This document shows positions 30,111 through 38,955 of a stretch of DNA of 64,000 nucleotides, piece by piece. The stretch spans positions 1 to 64,000 of the forward strand of contig NZ_JANIBJ010000007.1 in the NCBI RefSeq assembly GCF_024505185.1. Reading direction: 5' to 3'. The notes below the pieces were generated by a model. That model had not been told where the DNA came from. It worked only from the letters and a program-made list of their open reading frames with translations, and did not search any database. The stretch is from Methylomonas subterranea. Lineage in GTDB: Bacteria > Pseudomonadota > Gammaproteobacteria > Methylococcales > Methylomonadaceae. How positions within the stretch are numbered: position 1 is the stretch's first letter; each line of letters begins with the position of its first letter. The position numbers and the translations under genes were made by a program.

Positions 30111-31727
30111 TTATTGCCCGTTTGCGGCGATTGTCTCCACGGCTATCGTGCCGTCCTCACGCAGGATAGCGAAACCGTTTCGGCCTTGGCGCTTGACTTC
30201 GTACATGGCTTGATCGGCGGCCTTGTACATGGTCTCCAGGCTTTGTTCGCCATCCTGTTCCAGACAGATACCGATACTGACGCCCACTTCCACACTCAAT
30301 TGCGGCTTGAGTTGGATGGGCCGGCCAATCGCCGTGACGATGTCCCGGGCGATTTGGCGGATGTGTTCCAGGGACGCGCAGTTGACCAGCGCAATCAGAA
30401 ACTCGTCACCGCCCAGTCTGGCGACGATATCGCTGGCCCGCACGCAATTTTGGAAACGTTCGGCGGCTTCTATCAGTACCCGGTCGCCGGCGTCGTGCCC
30501 GTGGGTATCGTTGATTTCCTTGAAGCGATCCAGATCGAGCAGGCACAAAACCAAAGTATCGTCCCGATTGCGCTGGCCGCGCATCAGGCTGATCAGTTTT
30601 CGGTCGGCCGCTTGTCTGCGCAGTAATCCTGTCAGCGAATCGTGATCGGCTTCATGACGCACGCTGGTTTCCGCCGCCACCCGCTCGGTAATGTCGTAAA
30701 CCACGCCCTCGAAATTCTTCTCGGTCAAGGCCGACGATTGCAGGGATAGCAAGCAATGTACCCAGTTGTCGAGATTTTTCAAGCGTAAATCCCGCGCGAC
30801 TGTTTGTTTGCGCTCTTCCGCCAAACGGATCAGTTCGCGCAACCTATCCGGATCGGCGAAAGCCAAGTCGGCAAAATCCCGCCCCAACAAGGCTTCCGTC
30901 GACGATTGTTCCAGCGCAATGACTTTACTCAAGGTCGGATTGGCGGTTTTTAACCTGCCGGCTTCGTCCAGCACAAAAATGCCGGCACTGGTGGTTTCGA
31001 AGATAGTGCGCAACTGCTGCTCTATGGTTTCGATTTCCTTGCGCAGGGCGTGTTCGGACTTAAATTTTTCCTGCAAGGTTTCCAGCAAGCCGTTGATATC
31101 TTCCACCAACTGGCTCAATTCGTCGTGATTGCCCGGCAGCGGTTCCAGGCGTTCCTGTTCGCCGGCCTTGATGGCATGCAGGGTGTCGGATACTTTCATC
31201 AGCGGCCGCGAAAGCAGGGAACGCACCATCAACAACACGATCAGCGCGGTCAGACCGATCAGCGCGGACGAATTCAACGCGCTGAACAGGGCGCTGTGCC
31301 GCGCCTCCAACAGATTGTATTGAGCTTCGGGCGTCGCCGACAGCCGGCCTATGACCTCGCCGTCTCCGAACGGCGAATACAGTGTGCGGCTGATTTCGGC
31401 CTGCCTGGGCACGTTGGTACCGCGTGCCTGTGTCAGAGCCAAGCCCGCGCTGCCCTCCAGCTTGGCTTCGTGGATAATGTCGTTGCGCAGCAGGCCCGCC
31501 AGTACATCCTCGCCGATACTACGATTATTGGAATAGGCCGCCACCGCCGCGGTGTTTTCCACGGTGTCCAGCAGCTGATTGATCATCAGCACGGTCTTTT
31601 CGCTGGAACGCTTGAATTCGGTGATGAACAGCAACAACGAGGTACAGGCCGAAAACAACAGCGCTACCCCAAATACCGCCTTGGCCAGTTTATGGTACAG
31701 ATAGCGCTTTTTTTTGCCGGCGTTCAT
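30111..31727 (-). CDS. Membrane diguanylate cyclase (sensor-HAMP-PAS-GGDEF)
   Basis: Makes cyclic di-GMP from GTP. The 538 residues comprise a membrane segment (about 17-36), a periplasmic sensor of about 110 residues resembling the YfiN/CHASE8 type, a second membrane segment (about 150-170), HAMP, PAS (about 240-345) and a GGDEF domain. GGDEF is at 439-443 and the inhibitory site RASD at 430-433, five residues before the GGDEF, so the enzyme should be active and product-inhibited. The start at 31727 overlaps the stop of the upstream binding-protein gene by one base; the earlier open frame is not used. It is the last gene of a porin / binding protein / cyclase operon. Confidence 0.92.
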   Translation of the reverse strand: MNAGKKKRYLYHKLAKAVFGVALLFSACTSLLLFITEFKRSSEKTVLMINQLLDTVENTAAVAAYSNNRSIGEDVLAGLLRNDIIHEAKLEGSAGLALTQARGTNVPRQAEISRTLYSPFGDGEVIGRLSATPEAQYNLLEARHSALFSALNSSALIGLTALIVLLMVRSLLSRPLMKVSDTLHAIKAGEQERLEPLPGNHDELSQLVEDINGLLETLQEKFKSEHALRKEIETIEQQLRTIFETTSAGIFVLDEAGRLKTANPTLSKVIALEQSSTEALLGRDFADLAFADPDRLRELIRLAEERKQTVARDLRLKNLDNWVHCLLSLQSSALTEKNFEGVVYDITERVAAETSVRHEADHDSLTGLLRRQAADRKLISLMRGQRNRDDTLVLCLLDLDRFKEINDTHGHDAGDRVLIEAAERFQNCVRASDIVARLGGDEFLIALVNCASLEHIRQIARDIVTAIGRPIQLKPQLSVEVGVSIGICLEQDGEQSLETMYKAADQAMYEVKRQGRNGFAILREDGTIAVETIAANGQ

Positions 31728-32134
31728 CAGTCCAATTGCAGCAGTACGCGAACGGTTTTGTCGGCGCTGGCCTTGTTGACGTAGCCGATGGCGCCCTCGT
31801 TTTCCCTCACCGTTCGCATCACCACCTCGTCGCTGGGCAGTTGCTGGGGCGGGGAGGCCTGACCGGTAAACATGATCCGCGCCCAATAGGCGTTGATCTG
31901 CTCCACCGGCCGGCCGGTCAGCTTTTCGTAAAACTCGGCGCGCAGAGGCGAGGGCTGGTCTATCGGCAAGGCGAATTTGCCGTTGGGCAAAACGCGGCTG
32001 CGGCCCAGGTAAATGTCCTGCACTTGTTTGGCGGTCAGGCTGTCGATGTCGTTTTTGACGTGGCCGATTACCAGAATCTCGGCCCGTACCGCCGGGATAC
32101 AGGCCAGCAGCAATGAGATAAGAAAGGTTTTCAT
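31727..32134 (-). CDS. Small periplasmic phosphate-binding-like protein
   Basis: A 135-residue protein with a cleavable signal (MKTFLISLLLACIPAVRA). The mature part matches the single-lobe PBP-like fold of short PstS relatives: SLTAKQVQDIYLGRSR, ending with NEGAIGYVNK. It probably binds phosphate or another anion and could pass the signal to the sensor domain of the adjacent cyclase. It starts 3 bp after the porin gene stop. The function is inferred from family and operon. Confidence 0.75.
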   Translation of the reverse strand: MKTFLISLLLACIPAVRAEILVIGHVKNDIDSLTAKQVQDIYLGRSRVLPNGKFALPIDQPSPLRAEFYEKLTGRPVEQINAYWARIMFTGQASPPQQLPSDEVVMRTVRENEGAIGYVNKASADKTVRVLLQLD

Positions 32135-32136
32135 GT

Positions 32137-33381
32137 TCAAAAGATGAAATCCATGCCGACGGACCAAACGTTGACCGTATCGGCCGCCGCCCCGCTTGCC
32201 GGCCTTAGCCATAATGCGCTGCCATTATTGCCCAGCCAGTAATGGCTCCATTGCGTCTTCAGGTCGATATTCTCGGTAACGTCCCAGCGCAGGCCCAGGG
32301 ATATCGATTTCTCGTCGACGCCGCCGGTGTTCAAGGTCAGGTCGGCGGCGTTTCGCAGCTCCAGCAGGGCCGGGACGGGCGCCAGCGGCGAGGAAACGCT
32401 GCTTCTGTCATTCAAGGTTTCCGAGATGCCCAGCAAGGTATACAGGGTAAGCTTGCCGACCCGTCGTCCAAGACTGAGATAGCCGCTGGCAACGCTTCTG
32501 TAGACATTTAATTCCGAATGAATATACGAGCCTTCCGCTTGAGCCAGCCACAGTCCGTCATCGTAGGCCAAGCCGACGGAAGTGAAATGCACAGCCTTGT
32601 CCTTGGCGGAGATTTTGGCCGCCAAACCCGATGCATCCGGCCAAACCGCACTCAATGCCGGGTCGTTGAGCGCATCGAGCAGCGGGTGTAATGGCGAGAG
32701 TTCGAGATTATTCAGCGCGTAGTTATAACCGATGCGGGCATTCCAGTTGCCTTGTTCGTAGGCCAGTTTAATGCCGGCCAAGGTATAACGCTGATCGGAT
32801 TGCTCGGACAAGCCGATGGGCACCTGATTGAAGCTATGGCCGCCGAATACCTTGACGGTCAGCTGCCCCTCGCCGAGCGCGAATTTTTTCGCGATGTCCA
32901 TGCCGTCGAAATGGTAAACCGGCAAGCCGCCGTAAAACTCATGGGGAGGGCGTATCCACGGATAGGCGTAGCCGACATCGCGGTATTCCGACAACATAAA
33001 CACATCGAAACCCATCCTTCCCGCGCGGATATCCAGGTCGTCCAACGGCCGCCAGCGCAAAAATGCCCAATCCAGATTTTGTTCGACGAAATCGCCGGTG
33101 GTATTACGCGCCACCCATTGCACGGTGGCATGCCATGCGTTATTGAATTCCGCATCGACTTGCAGGCCGAGACGCGAATCGGTGTCTATCCCCCAGCCGC
33201 TGCCTACCCCCCGGCCTTGCTTGATGTCGCGGCGAAACCTCAGGCTGTCGTTATCCGTGCCGCTGGTTCCCAGGCTGCCGAAACCCTTCAGCGACAGCAT
33301 GGACCGCTCCTCGTCGGCATGCGCGGCCGCGCCGGCCAGAGCCAGGGAGGCCGCGATGACAAAATTTATACAGAATTTCAT
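32137..33381 (-). CDS. Outer-membrane porin-like beta-barrel protein
   Basis: A 414-residue protein with a signal peptide ending at AAAHA, a repeated alternating hydrophobic/polar pattern throughout and a C-terminal phenylalanine (MDFIF), as expected of beta-barrels. The family is not certain, but length and composition fit a specific porin or DUF-type channel. First gene of the three-gene operon; its promoter lies in the 361-bp gap shared with phoA. Near 33515-33537 there is only a weak PhoB-like match on this strand. Confidence 0.75.
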   Translation of the reverse strand: MKFCINFVIAASLALAGAAAHADEERSMLSLKGFGSLGTSGTDNDSLRFRRDIKQGRGVGSGWGIDTDSRLGLQVDAEFNNAWHATVQWVARNTTGDFVEQNLDWAFLRWRPLDDLDIRAGRMGFDVFMLSEYRDVGYAYPWIRPPHEFYGGLPVYHFDGMDIAKKFALGEGQLTVKVFGGHSFNQVPIGLSEQSDQRYTLAGIKLAYEQGNWNARIGYNYALNNLELSPLHPLLDALNDPALSAVWPDASGLAAKISAKDKAVHFTSVGLAYDDGLWLAQAEGSYIHSELNVYRSVASGYLSLGRRVGKLTLYTLLGISETLNDRSSVSSPLAPVPALLELRNAADLTLNTGGVDEKSISLGLRWDVTENIDLKTQWSHYWLGNNGSALWLRPASGAAADTVNVWSVGMDFIF

Positions 33382-33675
33382 GGTATCGGTCTGGGTTTCC
33401 GCAAAAGCGATGTGGCTGCATTCGGTCCCGCCCGCAAGCGAAAACAGCCTTGGGGAGATTCGCTTGCCGCTTGTATCGGTGGCGGGCTTTTCGCCAGCCG
33501 ATCGAAGCGGGGTTTGTCGAGTAAATTAGCAGGTTTATGACGTTGCGCAATCATACCATTCCGTCCGCATTAACCCTATGGCCGATCGGTCTGTTGCGCC
33601 GGCGGGGAAAATGTTCGCCAACTCCGCAAGCAGCCGCGCCTAACCCCCGGCGACTTATTCAACGTCAGGTCCGCC

Positions 33676-33693
33676 GCGTCATCAAAATTTCAC
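33676..33693 (+). promoter_or_regulatory. PhoB box before the PhoA-type phosphatase gene
   Basis: Two 7-bp units, GCGTCAT and ATTTCAC, begin 11 bp apart (33676 and 33687), matching the CTGTCAT-N4-CTGTCAC layout of Pho boxes at 10 of 14 unit bases. A -10-like TTAATT is at 33703-33708, about 10 bp downstream, where PhoB boxes replace the -35. This is the weakest unit match of the set, but position and target agree. Confidence 0.55.
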
Positions 33694-33742
33694 ATTCAGG
33701 CATTAATTTAGCGCTTCCTAATTTCGCTCTCAGGGGGCAGCA

Positions 33743-35350
33743 ATGACACATCGAAAAACGCCAAAAACGACAGCCTTGGCCGTGGCCATGGGCGTATTCG
33801 GCTTAAGCTTGTCGGTGGGCGTGGTCGCGCACGGCGACAAGGCTAAAAAGCCCGCGAATCAAGCGTCCGACCAGGTTCCGTCGTCCGCCGCGGAATGGTT
33901 CAAGGCCGGCCAAAACGCCGTATTGGTGAATAAAAAAGACCTGCAGGAACTGCGCAAGGCCAAAAACGTGATTCTGTTCGTCGGCGACGGCATGGGCGTA
34001 TCCACCGTGACCGCGACCCGCATACTGGAAGGCCAAATGGCTGGTCGCGATGGCGAATTCAACCGCTTGTCATTCGAACGTTTCAGCCACATGGCCCACT
34101 CGGTTACCGCCAGCGCCAACCAACAAACCTCCGATTCGGCACCGACCGCCACCGCCATGGTGGCCGGCATCAAAACCAACGACGGCGCCATCTCGGTCGA
34201 TCAAAGCATCAACCGTTTGGAGCCGAGCGCGGCCGTCACGGCGGCCAAAAGCGTCAAAACCATACTGGAGCGGGCCGAAGAACGCGGCCTGTCCACCGGC
34301 GTAGTGAGCACCGCCCGCTTTACCCACGCCACCCCGGCCGTGAATTACGCCCATATTTCCAACCGCGACTGGGAAGCCGACAGCAATCTGCCCGCCGGCG
34401 CCACCGTCAAGGACATCGCCCGCCAATTGCTGGAATTTCCATATGGCGACGGCTTGGAAGTCGCGTTGGGCGGCGGTCGTAGCTATTTCATGCCCAACAG
34501 CCTGAACGACCCTGAATATCCCAGCCAAAAAGGCCGCCGGGCCGACGGCCGCGACCTGACCCTGGAATGGATCTCGCAATACAACAACTCGGAATACGTT
34601 TGGAATCAGGCACAGTTTGACGCCGTCAACCCTAAGAAAACCGATCATTTGCTGGGTTTGTTCGAACGCTCGCACATGCGTTACGAAGCCGACCGTAAGG
34701 ACGACGCCGCCGGCGAACCGTCATTGGCCGAGATGACCGATAAGGCCATCAAAATTCTGCAAAAAAACAAAAAAGGTTACTACCTGATGGTTGAAGCCGG
34801 CCGCATCGACCACGCCCACCATGCCGGCAATGCCTACCGGGCCTTGACCGACACCATCGCCTTGTCGGATGCCGTGAAAAAAGCCAGGGAACTGACCAAT
34901 GACAAGGATACCTTGATTCTGGTTACCGCCGATCATAGCCATGTGTTCACCATCGCCGGCTACCCGTCGCGCGGTAACCCGATTTTGGGCAAAACCGCGG
35001 TTGACGGCGTTGAGCTGAAGGATTCCTTGGGCTTGCCTTACACCACCTTGTCCTACGCCAACGGCCCCGGTTGGACCGGCGGCATGCAGCGCAAGGAATT
35101 CAATCCGGCCAATGAAGGTACGGTTGCCGCTGCCTATGACGGTGGCAAATTGCGTCCCGATCTGGCTAGCGTCGACACCGAAAATCCCAACTATCTGCAG
35201 GAAGCGACCGTGCCGATGGGCTCGGAAACCCACGCCGGTGAAGACGTGGCAATTTATGCCGATGGCCCCGGCGCCTATCTGGTGCGCGGTACGTTGGAGC
35301 AAAACGCGATTTATCACGTGATGGCCGACGCGCTGGGCATGCGCAAGTAA
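33743..35350 (+). CDS. phoA: Alkaline phosphatase, PhoA family
   Basis: An exported phosphomonoesterase. The 535 residues have a long basic signal (residues 1-30, cut near VVAHG), the metal aspartate D82 in LFVGDGMG, and the nucleophile S132 in the D-S-A-P-T-A-T-A-M motif. Further metal ligands lie in MVEAGRIDHAHHAGNA, TADHSHVF and SETHAGEDV. GGGGGC lies before the ATG at 33743. A candidate Pho box is 50 bp upstream and a strong terminator follows. It heads the cluster of phosphate-acquisition genes. Confidence 0.93.
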   Translation: MTHRKTPKTTALAVAMGVFGLSLSVGVVAHGDKAKKPANQASDQVPSSAAEWFKAGQNAVLVNKKDLQELRKAKNVILFVGDGMGVSTVTATRILEGQMAGRDGEFNRLSFERFSHMAHSVTASANQQTSDSAPTATAMVAGIKTNDGAISVDQSINRLEPSAAVTAAKSVKTILERAEERGLSTGVVSTARFTHATPAVNYAHISNRDWEADSNLPAGATVKDIARQLLEFPYGDGLEVALGGGRSYFMPNSLNDPEYPSQKGRRADGRDLTLEWISQYNNSEYVWNQAQFDAVNPKKTDHLLGLFERSHMRYEADRKDDAAGEPSLAEMTDKAIKILQKNKKGYYLMVEAGRIDHAHHAGNAYRALTDTIALSDAVKKARELTNDKDTLILVTADHSHVFTIAGYPSRGNPILGKTAVDGVELKDSLGLPYTTLSYANGPGWTGGMQRKEFNPANEGTVAAAYDGGKLRPDLASVDTENPNYLQEATVPMGSETHAGEDVAIYADGPGAYLVRGTLEQNAIYHVMADALGMRK

Positions 35351-35387
35351 ACGTTTCGGTTCTCGCGCGGGAACCTTAACAAAGCGG

Positions 35388-35420
35388 AACCGGGGGACGC
35401 CTGTGTCCCCCGGTTTTTTG
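35388..35420 (+). terminator. Terminator after phoA
   Basis: An 11-bp GC-rich stem (AACCGGGGGAC at 35388-35398 with its complement at 35405-35415), a 6-base loop and a T-run, 37 bp after the phoA stop. Confidence 0.9.
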
Positions 35421-35422
35421 TT

Positions 35423-35497
35423 GTAGGCCGGAATAAGCGTAGCGTTTCCGGCAGGTTGGTGCGTTTTTCCGGAAACGCTGCGCTTATTCCGGCCTAC
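35423..35497. repeat. REP pair (two inverted GTAGGCCGGAATAAGCG units)
   Basis: Left unit 35423-35451 (GTAGGCCGGAATAAGCG... TTTCCGG), inverted right unit 35468-35497 ending GGCCTAC, spaced by about 15 bases. The same unit occurs at 58402-58478, 58578-58656 and 59244-59277, around a REP-associated transposase gene. Confidence 0.88.
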
Positions 35498-35533
35498 CGA
35501 TTTTTACAGACCATTTACAAGCTCAAGTTACCC

Positions 35534-36295
35534 ATGTCAAATCGAAGCCGCCAAATCTTGATCCACCTTATCGTTGCCGCGCTAGGGCTAACCCTGACCG
35601 CTTGCGGCACGCCATCGGCGCAACGCAAGGCCAATGTAAACATCATCGATCCGGCCGTCGCCAACCCGCCGGCACTGGCGGCCGAATTCGTCACCACCCG
35701 CGCCGGCGAAGAACACCGGCATGAGTCGCCTCACGAGGAACAGCAAGCCGCGCCGGAGACAGTCGAATGGCGTATCTGGCGGGACAGCCGGCAAATCGTC
35801 ACGGAACGGCCGCGACTGGGTATCGGCGAATTATGGCAACTGGATGGGCAGACCATCATTCACCGCAAGCTGTACCACGCGGATCGGCGCGCCATCGAAT
35901 TTCAACACGACGACTTGAAAATGCTGCAGAGCGCTCCTTCCTGGCAAAAACTGTCGCTGATGCTGGATCCGCAATTGCTGCGCCAATTGAGCGCGGGCGA
36001 CATCGAATGGGTGGATGGCTATCCGGTGCGGGAATATAGCGGACAGTTGGAAGGAACCGACTGGCGCGTGGTGATGCGGATGGACATAGCCTTGCCGAGC
36101 ATCATAGAGCGGCGGCATGGCGAGTTTTTCGAGCGCACCGAATTGCTGGCGTCTTATCCCTTGAGTCAGTCCCCCTGGCGGCCCACCTCGGCGGACGCTT
36201 ACGAAATCATCGACTTCGCCGACCTGGGCGACAAGGAAACCGACCCCTTCGTGATAAAGGTACAGGCGCAAATGGGGCATGAACATCATCATTAA
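35534..36295 (+). CDS. Putative lipoprotein, unknown function
   Basis: A 253-residue protein starting at ATG 35534 (MSNRSRQILIHLIVAALG) with the lipobox LTAC near residue 23. The mature part is acidic and histidine-bearing (EEHRHESPHEE, C-terminal HEHHH), suggesting possible metal contact. A WRIWRDSRQ segment and alternating strands follow. It is downstream of phoA but beyond a terminator and a REP pair, so it probably has its own promoter. No family recognised. Confidence 0.65.
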   Translation: MSNRSRQILIHLIVAALGLTLTACGTPSAQRKANVNIIDPAVANPPALAAEFVTTRAGEEHRHESPHEEQQAAPETVEWRIWRDSRQIVTERPRLGIGELWQLDGQTIIHRKLYHADRRAIEFQHDDLKMLQSAPSWQKLSLMLDPQLLRQLSAGDIEWVDGYPVREYSGQLEGTDWRVVMRMDIALPSIIERRHGEFFERTELLASYPLSQSPWRPTSADAYEIIDFADLGDKETDPFVIKVQAQMGHEHHH

Positions 36296-36475
36296 GCGAT
36301 AAGCAAGGCAAATGTAACCGGGCCGGGTACATATCCACTATCCGATACGGAGAGGTCGAGCGGAAACCGAAGGTGCAAGCTCCGGCCTACCGCTACGCAA
36401 TCAGCTGTTGGTTACGCTAGCTTGCATGCCGCGGTCGCTGTTGCAAGCCGCGGCATGGCCGGTTCAAGGCGTCGA

Positions 36476-37207
36476 TCAGGCGGCAACGGACATGTTGCGG
36501 CGTCTATGCAAGCCCAGCAGGGCAACCAGGCCCGAACCCATCATCCAGAACGCGGCCGGAACCGGAACCGGTGAGCCGGTGACGCTGACCATGTCGAAGC
36601 GCCAGGTACCGCTTGCGGCGTAGTTGCTGGCGGAATTGGAGGCCAAATAGCCCAGCGAGTCAGGGGCAAAGCTGGCTACGATGCGGAAGGCGAAATTCGC
36701 GTTGTCCGCCACGCCGGCAATGCTGCTGAAGTCCACGCTGCGGCCGTTGAACCAGGTGTCGCCGGCATTGCCGTCGAATAGCGTGCTGTCGATAAAATTG
36801 ATGCCGTCCAGCGAATATTGCACGAGTTCATAACGAGAGCTGGTGTTGCTGTGGCGCAGGTCGTAGCTGATCGCGATGTCCTTCAAACCGACGGTGCTGA
36901 CGTTGAATTGCACGCCGCGGCTTTTGTCGCCGGTGCCTTGGGCGGCATAGCCGGTGGTTTGCCAGCCGCTGTTGTCGGTCAGGGCCGGGTCGGAGGAACC
37001 GCCGTTGGCCGCGCCGCTGCTGAACGAGCCGCTGATGCCGCCCAGCAAGGATGCCGTGCCGGAGCCTATGCCGGGCACTATGGAACCCGTGCCGGTGCTG
37101 CCGTCCGGCACGCTGGAATTGAAGTTCCATTCGCTGATGACGGACGCTTGGGCGCCGGCGGCGGACAGTGCCAAGGCCATGACGGCGACAAGGGATTGCG
37201 ATTTCAT
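36476..37207 (-). CDS. PEP-CTERM (VPVPA-type) exported protein
   Basis: A 243-residue protein with an N-terminal signal ending ALSAAGAQA, a beta-rich domain of about 180 residues of unknown activity (SVISEWNFNSS...), and a C-terminal sorting tail: VPVPAAFW, a hydrophobic helix, then HRRR. The tail marks it as a substrate of the exosortase at 17890. The ATG at 37207 is chosen because the signal peptide begins there; the frame extends to 37306 without support. A Pho box lies 116 bp upstream. Confidence 0.88.
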   Translation of the reverse strand: MKSQSLVAVMALALSAAGAQASVISEWNFNSSVPDGSTGTGSIVPGIGSGTASLLGGISGSFSSGAANGGSSDPALTDNSGWQTTGYAAQGTGDKSRGVQFNVSTVGLKDIAISYDLRHSNTSSRYELVQYSLDGINFIDSTLFDGNAGDTWFNGRSVDFSSIAGVADNANFAFRIVASFAPDSLGYLASNSASNYAASGTWRFDMVSVTGSPVPVPAAFWMMGSGLVALLGLHRRRNMSVAA

Positions 37208-37322
37208 GAATACACTCCTGTAAAAGCGGTTGAAACAAAGTTGAAGGTGTAAGCGGCCCGATTCGATTGCTGAACCATGTCGGGCTGTCGCGGCGCGACT
37301 GCGCAATTTATAAAGAACTCAC

Positions 37323-37362
37323 GTGACCGGACGGTGACGGAAAAATTATCGTTTTGTGACGT
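37323..37362 (-). promoter_or_regulatory. PhoB box before the PEP-CTERM gene at 37207
   Basis: On the minus strand, units CCGTCAC and CGGTCAC are 11 bp apart, and a third GTCAC lies a further 22 bp upstream. The plus-strand GTGAC cores start at 37323, 37334 and 37356. A TATAAA-like -10 lies at about 37306-37312, about 10 bp downstream. Close match to the CTGTCAC consensus. Confidence 0.78.
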
Positions 37363-37555
37363 AGGTTTGGAGTGCCGAGCTATTTTTGCCACTTCCCTAT
37401 TGCCAAAAAAGATGGCGGGCGGGGCGTATGGTGAAGTTATGGTGCGGATGCGATATCTGAATCGCCGGCCGACGATAAATAAGGGATTGGCGGAGCTGTC
37501 GTAAACAATCTCCCCCAATCCCCCTGTTCCAAAAGTAACGGTTGTTTGTAAGCAA

Positions 37556-38650
37556 TTACGGCTGCGGATGTTGCTCCAGATTGGTCTCGACGATTTCCTG
37601 ATGCACCGAGAAGACCTCGGCCGAATTGGGGTCGACTTCGACACGCAACCAATGCACGTCGTCGGCGCCGAAGGTTTCGATGCGGGTGGCGTTTTCGATG
37701 CGACGTTTGCTGATGGCGCCCAGCATGGGTTTATCGACCCGGAAGTAGTGGGAATCGCCGTGTACCAATGCCACCGGTTTTTTGAAGTCAACGATTTCCC
37801 GCTCCAGGTCGGCGAGGATTTCCTCGAAACCTCTACGGCCGCTGTTGCCTTTTGCCAGTTCGAAACCGGGGTTGGCCTGGAACATCAACAACACGCCTCG
37901 GGCATTTTCGGCCGTGGCCTTGGCGAAGGTCTCGCCAATCCAGGCCCGCGCCGCTTCGATACGACGAACCACTTCCTCATTATCGGCGGCGGTGCGGCCG
38001 GCAAAGTTGGCTAGCGCATTGTTGCTGCCGACGATATGCAGGGTGGCGAACATGACGTTTTGTTCCTTCCAGCGCACGTTCTCGACGAATTCGGCATATT
38101 GGGCGTCGTCCGCTTGGGTTTCGACGCGCATGGTTTTTCGGCCCAGGGTTTGGCCCGGCAGCGGATAAAACACCTCGCGCAGTTTGCTCAAACGTTCCAG
38201 CGGCTGGTAGCCGCCATTGTTGGCGCGATGGCAATCCGTCCATTCGTTATCGCCGGGTGTCAGAATGAAGGGCTTTTTGAATGAGGAAAATCGTTGCAGG
38301 CGGTCGAGAAACATTTCATCGGAACACAGGGTAGAGCCGTTTTTGATATCGCCGGCGTGCAACACCCATTTCAATTGCTGGTCGGCGTTGATTTCGGCAA
38401 TGACATTATCCAGCTTCCAAAAATCGACTTCGTTGTACGGCACGTCGCCAATCAGGGCGAATTCGAATTTACCGTGGCCTTGGGCGTTTTGTTGTTGCGG
38501 CCCGGCCAAGACGGGTTGAACGCAGCCGGCCGTGCAGAATGCGGCCAGCAAGGCGATGTTTTTCAGCAGGGGTTTCTTGACGTTTACAGGCATTAAGCCG
38601 GCTTCGGCCGCGAAGATTTTTGAAAATGATCGACCAGCTATCGTTGACAT
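37556..38650 (-). CDS. Exported metallophosphoesterase-like protein
   Basis: A 364-residue protein of the calcineurin-like phosphoesterase fold. Metal-binding blocks: ALIGDVPYNEVD (D-x-P instead of D-x-H), LHAGDIKNGS, TPGDNEWTDCH (GDNE) and LVHGDSHYFRV (GDSH). The N-terminus has a basic leader then a hydrophobic stretch with TAGC, which may be a lipobox. GGGAGG precedes the ATG at 38650, which supports the long leader; a start at residue 20 is possible. It is the last of three same-strand genes downstream of the nuclease gene, so the Pho box near 42370 may control it. Substrate unknown, probably an organic phosphate. Confidence 0.82.
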   Translation of the reverse strand: MSTIAGRSFSKIFAAEAGLMPVNVKKPLLKNIALLAAFCTAGCVQPVLAGPQQQNAQGHGKFEFALIGDVPYNEVDFWKLDNVIAEINADQQLKWVLHAGDIKNGSTLCSDEMFLDRLQRFSSFKKPFILTPGDNEWTDCHRANNGGYQPLERLSKLREVFYPLPGQTLGRKTMRVETQADDAQYAEFVENVRWKEQNVMFATLHIVGSNNALANFAGRTAADNEEVVRRIEAARAWIGETFAKATAENARGVLLMFQANPGFELAKGNSGRRGFEEILADLEREIVDFKKPVALVHGDSHYFRVDKPMLGAISKRRIENATRIETFGADDVHWLRVEVDPNSAEVFSVHQEIVETNLEQHPQP

Positions 38651-38690
38651 GGAGCCTCCCGGTATTGGGTTATTGGATGAATAAATCGCT

Positions 38691-38880
38691 AAGGATTCCG
38701 ACCCTAATAATTTCGCTATTTATATCCCTCACCCTAGCCTTTTCCCGGAGGAGTTTGTCGTAAAAGCTCCCTCTCCTTTATGCCCCGTGGGTGCGGTGGG
38801 AGAAGGAACTGTTTCTATTTTTACGACACCCTCCGGAGGGGAGAGGGACAGAATGCGGAAGTTTTTAGGGGCGTAATCCT
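38691..38880. repeat. Nested palindromic MITE-like element (AGGATTCCG ends)
   Basis: Outer ends: AAGGATTCCGACCCTAATAA at 38691-38710 and its near-complement ending GTAATCCT at 38880. The inside carries a second palindromic family, with TTGTCGTAAAAGC at 38756 and TTTTTACGACA at 38818-38828, plus CCCTCACCCTAGCC and GGAGAGGG arms. No gene lies between 38651 and 38955. Confidence 0.75.
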
Positions 38881-38955
38881 AAAAGTGTGCCACCGGCCGG
38901 TTACAGCCCGGTTAAGGCTTTGTTAACGATTTGTGATGGCCGGCGGCAAGGCCGC

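Noticed and set aside
36818-37252. Open frame opposite the PEP-CTERM gene
   Set aside because: It lies wholly antisense to a gene with signal peptide and sorting tail.
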